This document shows, in pieces, positions 1 through 7,345 of a stretch of 32,267 nt of DNA. A model generated the notes under the pieces. It worked only from the letters and a program-made list of their open reading frames with translations, was not told the DNA's origin and did not search any database. The stretch comes from Desulfobacterales bacterium. GTDB lineage: Bacteria; Desulfobacterota; Desulfobulbia; Desulfobulbales; VMSU01. Numbering within the stretch: position 1 is the stretch's first letter; each line of letters begins with the position of its first letter. A program made the position numbers and the translations under genes. Location of the stretch: NCBI GenBank assembly GCA_011330685.1, contig DRPV01000058.1, positions 1-32,267 of the forward strand, written 5' to 3'.

Positions 1-50
1 CAAAAATTGCTAAACTCGTTCGTTCCTCACTCAGACAGACGCAATTTTTG
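1..50. repeat. Inverted repeat / hairpin at window edge (CAAAAATTGC ... GCAATTTTTG)
   Basis: Perfect 10-bp inverted repeat at 1-10 and 41-50 with 30-nt loop; role unknown (terminator or REP-like). Confidence 0.5.
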
Positions 51-267
51 GCTGCGCTTCACTAAGAAAATGCTACAGAATTTGTTCAATACGCTACGAA
101 GACAGTCCTATTACCCTCGTGCAAGATTGTAACCGGACACCGCTGAATTACAGGGGGTGTGCGGGTGTGCCGTATGCCCCTTTTGTCTGATGCTCCAATT
201 ATGGTGCTTCATTACAAAGAATACAAAAATACAAAATACAAAAAACAAAAAAACATCAGGAGAAAAC

Positions 268-798
268 ATGGCGGAAAATGATCTACAGGTAACTATCAAG
301 ACCAATAAGGGAGAGATAAATTTACGTATCTTTGCTGATAAAACACCTTTAACGGCAGCAAATTTTATAAATCTGATTCAACGCAGTTATTATGACGGTC
401 TGGCATTTCATCGGGTAATTGCCGATTTTATGGTGCAGGGCGGCTGTCCGCACGGCACTGGTACCGGAGGGCCTGGTTATAATTTTGAGGATGAGTTTGA
501 TGCCTCTCTGCGTCATTCCAAGGGGGGAATCCTCTCCATGGCGAACGCCGGGCCCGGCACCAATGGCAGCCAGTTCTTCATTACTCATGTTGCCACTCCC
601 TGGCTTGACGATCATCATACCGTTTTTGGTGAGGTGCTGAATGATGATGATTTGGCGGTGGTGAACAGTATTGCCCAGGGTGATACTATTGAAGGAATAA
701 CCATCAGCGGCGATGTTGAGTCCCTGCTGCAGGCCCAGGAAGAGAGGGTAGCTGAATGGAATAAGCAGATTGACAAGGCCTTCCCTGATCTGGATTGA
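268..798 (+). CDS. Cyclophilin-type peptidyl-prolyl cis-trans isomerase
   Basis: Protein [36 protein letters not shown]...[31 protein letters not shown]...[17 protein letters not shown] is typical of cyclophilins. ATG at 268 with AGGAG upstream is preferred over the 157 start in the ORF track. Confidence 0.95.
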   Translation: MAENDLQVTIKTNKGEINLRIFADKTPLTAANFINLIQRSYYDGLAFHRVIADFMVQGGCPHGTGTGGPGYNFEDEFDASLRHSKGGILSMANAGPGTNGSQFFITHVATPWLDDHHTVFGEVLNDDDLAVVNSIAQGDTIEGITISGDVESLLQAQEERVAEWNKQIDKAFPDLD

Positions 799-805
799 GC
801 AGCAC

Positions 806-958
806 GTAACCGTTCACCTGCACCCCATCTTCGTCCGTTTTGCCCCCCTCACGTACAAAAGGTACGCTTCGGAGGCCGAAACGAACGAACCTGGGGCACA
901 TCTGAACGGTTACAGTTTACGAGTTGAGGGTAATTTATCGCCTCTGCTGAACGGTTAC
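806..958. mobile_element. MITE-like element, 11-bp terminal inverted repeats GTAACCGTTCA/TGAACGGTTAC, 8-bp target duplication AGCAGCAC
   Basis: GTAACCGTTCA at 806-816, TGAACGGTTAC at 948-958 (internal extra copy at 903-913); AGCAGCAC at 798-805 and again at 959-966. Confidence 0.85.
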
Positions 959-1087
959 AGCAGCACGTTCCCTTCGGCCGCCTACCGGGAAATAAATTCC
1001 CGCGTACAAAAAATTATACCCATTGGCCTTTTGTCTGGCCGGGTTTAAAAAAAGATACTATCCGTGATTCGGCTGTGAATGGGGGCG

Positions 1088-1121
1088 ACCGGCGTTTTTT
1101 AAAACGCCGGTATTATTTTTT
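1088..1121 (+). terminator. Rho-independent terminator
   Basis: ACCGGCGTTTT-TT-AAAACGCCGGT perfect 11-bp stem followed by ATTATTTTTT. Confidence 0.85.
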
Positions 1122-1284
1122 GTACTGATAACCACTTGATTTTAAACGAATAAAACCTGGCAGCCCGTTAAAACTACTTTTGCTGCCCCGGCGGCATTAT
1201 TAGAGGGGATGATTAATTGGGGAATGTGTGCCTAACATGTTGTTATTAATGAATAAAGAAACAAAATAAAAAATAAATCATTGT

Positions 1285-1301
1285 TTGGCACGGTGATTGC
1301 T
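1285..1301 (+). promoter_or_regulatory. Sigma-54 (RpoN) -24/-12 promoter
   Basis: TTGGCACGGTGATTGCT matches the consensus TTGGCACG-N4-TTGCT, with GG at 1287-1288 and GC at 1299-1300, exact 12-nt register. Confidence 0.8.
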
Positions 1302-1311
1302 TTAAGTATTA

Positions 1312-1388
1312 GTCAAGAACAAACTCTTAATCTTCTTTCCAAGCCAAAAGACCTGCCTTCTCCCCAAGGCGGGTCTTTTGGTTTCCGG
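1312..1388 (+). ncRNA. Candidate sigma-54-dependent small RNA
   Basis: Predicted +1 about 12 nt after the -12 GC; no ATG in the stretch; ends in hairpin CCAAAAGACCTGCCT-TCTCCCCA-AGGCGGGTCTTTTGG then TTT; next gene (cdaR) is on the opposite strand. Confidence 0.55.
1344..1384. terminator. Strong terminator hairpin, possibly bidirectional (sRNA + strand / cdaR - strand)
   Basis: CCAAAAGACC/GGTCTTTTGG plus GCC/GGC inner stem, C-rich loop. Confidence 0.75.
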
Positions 1389-1403
1389 GTCGTTAAATTG
1401 TTT

Positions 1404-1445
1404 GTAACCGTTCACCTGCACCCCATCTCGGAGTATTCGCTTACC
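1404..1445. repeat. Short mosaic repeat, GTAACCGTTCACCTGCACCCCATCTCGGAGTATTCGCTTACC
   Basis: Left part identical to the start of the 806 element through ACCCCATCT; reverse complement nearly identical to 17578-17618. Confidence 0.8.
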
Positions 1446-1472
1446 AAGGCCGGGCAATACCCCAGGGCGTAT

Positions 1473-2438
1473 TTATTTGATGGTAACATTAACGGAGGCC
1501 GGGATAACATCTTCAATGATGATCCTTGGTTGAGTGGCGGTAATTTTAACCGCCGCGCTATGCTGGCTGGCTGAAATTTTGCTTACATCCACCCGGGCCG
1601 TGAATAACTGCCGCGGCTTCAGTGTACTCTTGCTCACCAGCATAGGGATGCGAACCTTGAGCTCTACTACCCTGGGCTTAAGCACCGCTTTTTTGCCCTT
1701 GGCCAGGCCGATGACGGTGATGGTTAATTTGTTGATCTTTTTTTCCACCATCTTCTCTTTAATTATAATCCGGGCCGTAATGCTGGGCGAGCCAATGAGA
1801 TTAATTACTTCCGGCGGGATATTCAGATATATCTGTCTGGTGACCTCCTGGTCAAGACCGTTAATGTCGATGGGTTTGGTCGGGAGAATCTTGTGTTTAT
1901 CAATGATATTCTGCGGGCCGGATATATTAATGTGATCCGGGGTCAGAATAATTCTCTTTAATTCATACTCCCTGGGCGGCTTGCCCTTGGTGACGGCCTT
2001 GATGGGCAGATTTTTCTGGATCAACTTGTCAATCAGCAGGATTGTATGAGACGGCTGGATGCGGAGGACTGTAATTCCGCGGGCAAAGGATATTGAGTCC
2101 GGTTTGTTGTCGATGATCATATTGCCGGGCTTGGCATTGGAGAGGTCGATGGAGCGGGAGATATCACTGCGGGCAATCTCCCGGATCAGGCTGCGCGGCC
2201 CGCTCACCGTTACCTCTAAGATATTTTTAAATTGATTGGAGATGATCAGGTCGCGGGGCATGTTGACAATCTCCACCGGAATCTTGACATTCATGTCCAC
2301 CCGATCCTCTCCGGCGACGAAATACCAGAGAAAGACGGCGAAAAACAGGGAAATCAGTTTGATCAGCCAGTCTTTGCGCCAGGATAGTTTTGGCGGCCTG
2401 TAGTTGGTTTTTATTTGTTTATCAGCCAATTTTTCCAT
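1473..2438 (-). CDS. cdaR: YbbR-domain protein, CdaR-like regulator of CdaA
   Basis: N-terminal TM segment (WLIKLISLFFAVFLWYFVAGE) and repeated YbbR-like domains (VPVEIVNMP..., ITVIGLAKGKKAVL...); overlaps the end of cdaA. Confidence 0.85.
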   Translation of the reverse strand: MEKLADKQIKTNYRPPKLSWRKDWLIKLISLFFAVFLWYFVAGEDRVDMNVKIPVEIVNMPRDLIISNQFKNILEVTVSGPRSLIREIARSDISRSIDLSNAKPGNMIIDNKPDSISFARGITVLRIQPSHTILLIDKLIQKNLPIKAVTKGKPPREYELKRIILTPDHINISGPQNIIDKHKILPTKPIDINGLDQEVTRQIYLNIPPEVINLIGSPSITARIIIKEKMVEKKINKLTITVIGLAKGKKAVLKPRVVELKVRIPMLVSKSTLKPRQLFTARVDVSKISASQHSAAVKITATQPRIIIEDVIPASVNVTIK

Positions 2439-3208
2439 ACTGTGGTTGGAGGTTCTTTGGGCTTGAATATGGCTTCGAGGCGGGCGCTCAGGGAATGCTT
2501 GTCGAGATTAGAGGTGATGGCGCCATGCTGCACCAGGGAAATCTTGCCTGTCTCTTCGGAAACCACAATAACTACCGCGTCGGTTTCTTCGGATATCCCG
2601 AGGGCCGCCCGGTGTCTTGTGCCGAGACTCTTGGAGATATAGGGGTTTTTGGTCAGCGGCAGTACGCAACGGGCTGAATGAATACGTCCATGCCTGATAA
2701 TAACCCCGCCATCGTGGAGAGGCGAGACATTTCTGAAAATGCTTATTAAAAGTTCATGGGTCAGAATGGCGTCAATGGGGTGGCTCGATTCTAAGTAGTC
2801 CTTGAGCCCGGTTTCTTTTTCGATGACGATGATGGCCCCTATTCTTTTACGGGACATATAAAGCGCGGCGGTAACTAATTGCTGGATGTCTAAATCTGTG
2901 TCTTCCTGATGGCGGGTAAACGAAGGCGTGGCCTGGCCCATCTGGGTCAGAGCCCGGCGGATATCACGTTGGAAAACAATGATGACAATCAGGAAAATTG
3001 AACTGAGCAGGGTGCCTAACAGCCAGTAGAGGGTCATGAATTCTAACTCTCTTGCTCCGAAATAGACGATGATCAACACCCCGATACCTGCCAGCATCTG
3101 CACCGCCCTGGTACCGCGAATAAGCAGAATTATCCGGTAGATGATAAAGGAGACAATCAGGATGTCCGCTATATCCTGCCAGCGTAATAAGTGTAAAAAG
3201 TTCAGCAT
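2411..3208 (-). CDS. cdaA: Diadenylate cyclase (DisA_N / DAC domain membrane protein)
   Basis: Three N-terminal TM helices then SPLHDGGVIIRHGRI...LGTRHRAALGISEETDAVVIVVSEETGKISL. MLNFLHLLRWQDIADI start at 3208 preferred over the 3307 start. Confidence 0.92.
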   Translation of the reverse strand: MLNFLHLLRWQDIADILIVSFIIYRIILLIRGTRAVQMLAGIGVLIIVYFGARELEFMTLYWLLGTLLSSIFLIVIIVFQRDIRRALTQMGQATPSFTRHQEDTDLDIQQLVTAALYMSRKRIGAIIVIEKETGLKDYLESSHPIDAILTHELLISIFRNVSPLHDGGVIIRHGRIHSARCVLPLTKNPYISKSLGTRHRAALGISEETDAVVIVVSEETGKISLVQHGAITSNLDKHSLSARLEAIFKPKEPPTTVWKNWLINK

Positions 3209-3353
3209 GATAGTATTATGCCTGAAAACCTGAGGAAAGACAAGATGGAGCTTGAATTTTGGGAATTTAGCGGGTGGTTCTGCCTGAGGAATAAAACTTC
3301 TATCCAATTATGCGAAAGACATCATACTTGGAATTCAGGTGCGAGGGTTAGTC

Positions 3354-4532
3354 TTAAGGAGGATTTGAGGTGTTTAATGACCGCAGACGGGCGGTAAAAT
3401 GAAAGGTTGATCCCTGATTGATTTTGCTTTTTACCCATATCCTGCCGTTTATCATGGGGACTAAGCGGGTGCAGATGGCAAGTCCGAGGCCGGCTCCTTC
3501 ATGCCGCCGGGTGAGGTACTCGTCGGCTTGGGAAAAGGGGGCGAAAATTTCTTCCTGCTTGGCGGCTGGTATTCCGCAGCCGCTGTCGCGGACGCTGAAA
3601 CGCAGGATTATGCCGTCCGGGGGCTTTTTCTGCTCAAGCGCGGCTCGGATGCTTATCTCGCCGTGCTCGGTAAATTTTACCGCGTTTTCCAGCAGGGAGT
3701 TGAGTATCTGCTGGATAATACTCGGATCACCCTGCAGGGCGGTTGGAACGTCGTGTTCTACATGAAAGGATAATTTAAGTCCTTTTTCTTCGGCCTTCGG
3801 TGTTATAGCCCTGACGGTCTGCTCAAGGATGGCGTGCGGTTGGAAATTTATATCCTGGCGGTGCCGTCGATCCTCGCTGTGTGAGAAGTCAAGGAGCTGA
3901 TTTATCAGTCCCATGAGGCGGTCGGCGGAGAGCTGGATCAGGTTGAGAAAATTTTGCTGCTTCCTGGAAAGGGTGGTCTCAGTCAGCAGTTCCAGAAAAC
4001 CGAGAATACCGTTCATCGGGGTCAAAAATTCATGGCTGATGGTATTAATAAAGCCGTTTTTAACTTCATTGGCCTGCTGCACGGTATTTTTGGCTGCCAA
4101 CAGCTCAGCGCTGACATCTTTGTGATATTGTAATTCCCGCCGCAGATTGTTTAAAAGCGATTGTTCCCGAAAAATTCGTCTTAATTTGGCAATTAATTCG
4201 TCCTTGGGAAATGGTTTGACGATGAAGTCGCTGGCGCCGGCCTTGATGACGTCAGTGTAGGAGTAGTTATTGCTGTAACCAGTCATGGCTATGACGCTGG
4301 TTGAAGGGGAATGCTCCCGGATATGGCGGATTAACTGCATGCCGTCCGTCCCCGCCATAATCATGTCGGTGATGACCACGGTGAAGGTAAAGCTGTTGAT
4401 GTGATTTATGGCCTCGGTGCCGGATGCCGCTAATTGAAAGTTATGACCGGCAGAGGCCGCGTATCTGCCCACCAGGGCCAGATGATCGCGGTCATCGTCA
4501 ACTATCAGGATTTTACCGCTTAAGTCAGCCAT
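3354..4532 (-). CDS. REC-histidine kinase (N-terminal receiver, HisKA, HATPase_c)
   Basis: ILIVDDDRDHLALV...VVITDMIMAGTDG...KPF; H-box FINTISHEFLTPMNGILGF; G-boxes DSGCGIP, GAGLGLAI. Confidence 0.93.
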   Translation of the reverse strand: MADLSGKILIVDDDRDHLALVGRYAASAGHNFQLAASGTEAINHINSFTFTVVITDMIMAGTDGMQLIRHIREHSPSTSVIAMTGYSNNYSYTDVIKAGASDFIVKPFPKDELIAKLRRIFREQSLLNNLRRELQYHKDVSAELLAAKNTVQQANEVKNGFINTISHEFLTPMNGILGFLELLTETTLSRKQQNFLNLIQLSADRLMGLINQLLDFSHSEDRRHRQDINFQPHAILEQTVRAITPKAEEKGLKLSFHVEHDVPTALQGDPSIIQQILNSLLENAVKFTEHGEISIRAALEQKKPPDGIILRFSVRDSGCGIPAAKQEEIFAPFSQADEYLTRRHEGAGLGLAICTRLVPMINGRIWVKSKINQGSTFHFTARLRSLNTSNPP

Positions 4533-4535
4533 ATT

Positions 4536-6593
4536 TCAGCCTTCGCCGCATAGCTGCTGGATGGCGGCACTTAGTTTGTCGAGTTCCATGGGCTTTAGTA
4601 TTATCTTGCGAATCCCGATTTCTTTGGCGTATTGCATGGTGTCTTGATCTATAATGCCGGTGAACATGATGATTGGAATATGCGCTTTGATTTTAAGCAG
4701 TTCGACGGCCAGGTCAATTCCGGTCATGTTGGGCATGGTTTGATCGGTGAGAATTATGTCAAAGTCATCGGGGCGGGCCTTGAATGTTTCCAGGGCCTCG
4801 ATACTGTCGGTCTTGAAAGTCACCTTGTAACCCGTTTTGTTTAAGGCCCTGGCGGTTATTTCGGCCAATGGGGCCTCGTCATCAACTAACAGGATACGTT
4901 CTTGTCCGCCCATGGCGGGAAGTTTTGGGGCTGCTGGTTCTGCTTCCGCCTGGCAGGGGGGGATATAGATGATGAAGGTGGTGCCCTGGCCCGGTGCGCT
5001 ATTGATCTGAATCGCCCCGTTTAATTTGGTTACGATGCCATGCACGATGGCCAGGCCCATACCGGTGCCTTCGGGCTTGGGCTTGGTGGTAAAAAATGGG
5101 TTGAATATTTTGGGCAGCACCTCCGGCGGAATGCCGCTGCCGGTATCCGAGATGGAAAGCTGGATATAATCGCCGGGGCTGAGTCCGATAATAGCTGCTG
5201 CCTCCGCTTCGCTCAGGGTTGTGTCCCGCAGGCTGATATCAATGGTGCCGCCATGCCGGCGCATGGCGTAATAAGAGTTGGCGCAGAGATTCATCAATAT
5301 TTGATGAATCTGTAAAGGGTCTGCGATGATACTCGTCTGGCAGCCTTGGGCTATGTGGAGTTCTATTTTGATGGCGGCAGGTATTGAGGCCTGCAGAAGT
5401 TTTATGGTCTCTTGAAGCATCAGGTCTAAGCGCAGGGGAGAAAAATGCAGATCCTGACCGCGGCTGAAGGTTAGGATCTGTCTGGTTATTTCCTTGGCCC
5501 GGAGGCCCGCTGAGATGATATGTCCGAGATCAGAACGTATGGGGCTGTCAGGGGGTAATTCCTCCAGGGCCATATTTGCAAAACCCAGGACGGAGGCGGT
5601 GATGTTGTTGAAATCATGGGCTATGCCGCCGGCCAGGGTGCCGATGGCCTCAAGGCGCCAGGACTGCTGTAATTGTCGGTCAAGCTCCATTCGTTCCTCT
5701 TCCGCCCGGCGGCGGCGGCGAATGTCCCGGATTATGCCTACGGCATGGCGATGACCATTAATGTTAACCCCCGAGAGAGATAACTCAACCGGAATTTCCC
5801 GGCCGTCCCGGCAGCGGGCGTCGACCTCAACGGTTCTGGCTAAAATCTCTTGCGGTTCTTTTTTTAAGAAACTCATCAGGGCGGGCCGATAGGCATCGGA
5901 ATAATTGTCGGGCACAATAAGGTCATGGACATTGCGGCCCACGGCTTCCTCTTCTGAATAGCCGAAGAGACGGGTGGCGGCGGGATTCCACAGGGTGACT
6001 CTGGCCCGGTCGTCCATCATGATTATAGCATCAATGGCGGCATTGGTTATGGCCTTGGAATAATGCTGGCTGTTGGTTAACTTTTTGGCGCTGCGCTGGA
6101 GGCGGATGATACCGGCAATGGCTATGGCGGCAATCTGCAGGAGTTCGACGATTTCCGGGTCGTAATGATCTTCGATTCTGGCGTAGAGGGTAAAAACACC
6201 TAATACGGAACCATTCTGGCCCGGAATTGGGATACAATAATGGCCGTAGGGCTGGGAGACCTCGGCGTATTTCTGATAGCGGGGGTCGGAGTTGTCGGCC
6301 AGAATAATCCTTCCTTCGGCAGCGCATTGTCCGCACAGGCAATGGCCCAATGGGATCTGACGACAGAGATTGTTAAACGTGGGAGAGAGGTTGTGGGCGG
6401 CCCGCAGGCGTAAATTATGAGGGGGCTCTTCGTCAACCAGAAAGAGGACACCCCGGTTGATGAGGTTCAGATGAGGCAGGGAGGTCAGGATTTTCAGAAA
6501 ATGCCGCAGGATATCGGTAAAGGGCTCCTGGCTCACGGCCAATCGCATAACTTTACTCAACACAGTTTGGATATCTTTGTTGGAACGTCTCAT
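4536..6593 (-). CDS. GAF-PAS-HisKA-HATPase-REC hybrid histidine kinase
   Basis: PAS region (AAIDAIIMMDDRARVTLWNPAATRLFGYSEEEAVGR), H-box GGIAHDFNNITASVLGFA, GTGMGLAIVHGIV, C-terminal REC (ILLVDDEAPLAEI...DIILTDQTMPNMTG...KP). Confidence 0.93.
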   Translation of the reverse strand: MRRSNKDIQTVLSKVMRLAVSQEPFTDILRHFLKILTSLPHLNLINRGVLFLVDEEPPHNLRLRAAHNLSPTFNNLCRQIPLGHCLCGQCAAEGRIILADNSDPRYQKYAEVSQPYGHYCIPIPGQNGSVLGVFTLYARIEDHYDPEIVELLQIAAIAIAGIIRLQRSAKKLTNSQHYSKAITNAAIDAIIMMDDRARVTLWNPAATRLFGYSEEEAVGRNVHDLIVPDNYSDAYRPALMSFLKKEPQEILARTVEVDARCRDGREIPVELSLSGVNINGHRHAVGIIRDIRRRRRAEEERMELDRQLQQSWRLEAIGTLAGGIAHDFNNITASVLGFANMALEELPPDSPIRSDLGHIISAGLRAKEITRQILTFSRGQDLHFSPLRLDLMLQETIKLLQASIPAAIKIELHIAQGCQTSIIADPLQIHQILMNLCANSYYAMRRHGGTIDISLRDTTLSEAEAAAIIGLSPGDYIQLSISDTGSGIPPEVLPKIFNPFFTTKPKPEGTGMGLAIVHGIVTKLNGAIQINSAPGQGTTFIIYIPPCQAEAEPAAPKLPAMGGQERILLVDDEAPLAEITARALNKTGYKVTFKTDSIEALETFKARPDDFDIILTDQTMPNMTGIDLAVELLKIKAHIPIIMFTGIIDQDTMQYAKEIGIRKIILKPMELDKLSAAIQQLCGEG

Positions 6594-6740
6594 ATTTTAT
6601 GCCTGCTTCAGTTTGTTAAACTCTATGAAAAACAGCGTTCTTCTGCGGTGCATAATATTATATAATGGGGCTATAATGGTCTGTATGTCAAGCCTGTCCA
6701 TCCAAATTAATAGCCTGATGGCATAAAAAATTATAGGCTC

Positions 6741-6769
6741 TTGACATTAAAGGCCAATTGTTTTAAATT
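6741..6769 (+). promoter_or_regulatory. Sigma-70-type promoter upstream of rpsT
   Basis: TTGACA (6741-6746), 17-nt spacer, TAAATT (6764-6769). Confidence 0.6.
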
Positions 6770-6845
6770 AAAAAAATTTTCTATAGAGGCTTAATACGCT
6801 CAAAAGGCGTTATTGAATTTATCTTAAAAGTTGGGAGAAGAAGTT

Positions 6846-7127
6846 TTGGCAAATCATAAATCAGCATTAAAGAGAAGCAAACAGAGCCAGGTGCGCAGGT
6901 TACGGAACCGGGCTCGCAATTCCCGGATGAAGACTGCTGTCAAGGCGGTTGACACGGCAATTGAGGAAAATTCCGTTGAGGCGGCTCAGGAGGCCCTGCG
7001 GGCCGCTATTCCCATTATTGACCGGGTGGCGGTTAAGGGTAATCTCCACAAGAAGAACGCTTCACGTAAGGTATCACGTCTGACCAAGAGGGTAAACGCT
7101 TTTGTTGCTGCTGCGCAGCAGTCCTGA
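6846..7127 (+). CDS. rpsT: 30S ribosomal protein S20
   Basis: (M)ANHKSALKRSKQSQVRRLRNRARNSRMKTAVKAVD...; TTG start at 6846 with GGGAGA 7-8 nt upstream restores the canonical MANHKSA N-terminus. Confidence 0.95.
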   Translation: MANHKSALKRSKQSQVRRLRNRARNSRMKTAVKAVDTAIEENSVEAAQEALRAAIPIIDRVAVKGNLHKKNASRKVSRLTKRVNAFVAAAQQS

Positions 7128-7273
7128 GTGTCATTGCCCATAGGGAGATTTGCCGGAGGATGTGAAGAGCTCAGCCACCGGGGAATAAGATGTCTGTAAC
7201 GAACAAAATATTTTTAATGGCAGTACGGCACCTGTTATTTACTATGCGGTCGTTATGTTATGCCTGTTGCTAA

Positions 7274-7317
7274 AAAAAGCCATGTGGTCATTCGTGTCCT
7301 CATGGCTTTTTGTTTTT
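7274..7317 (+). terminator. Hairpin with T-tract between rpsT and trpE (rpsT terminator and/or trp attenuator)
   Basis: AAAAAGCCATG (7274-7284) / CATGGCTTTTT (7301-7311) then GTTTTT; ends 29 nt before the trpE ATG. Confidence 0.7.
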
Positions 7318-7345
7318 GGTTTCCGTTTTATCTTGCGGTAATATT

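Noticed and set aside
129-155. GTAACCGGACACCGCTGAATTAC as a possible degenerate repeat copy
   Set aside because: Only the first 7 bases match the family end and the right end is poor.
1281-1574. 97-aa plus-strand ORF over the sigma-54 promoter, hairpin and repeat
   Set aside because: Starts inside the promoter, crosses a terminator hairpin and a repeat, and overlaps the cdaR coding end antisense; no protein-like features.
6200-6451. Several long antisense ORFs opposite histidine kinase, trp and uvrB genes (e.g. 6200-6451, 8105-8467, 25688-26464)
   Set aside because: Shadow ORFs opposite well-supported conserved genes in GC-rich DNA; no recognisable domains.
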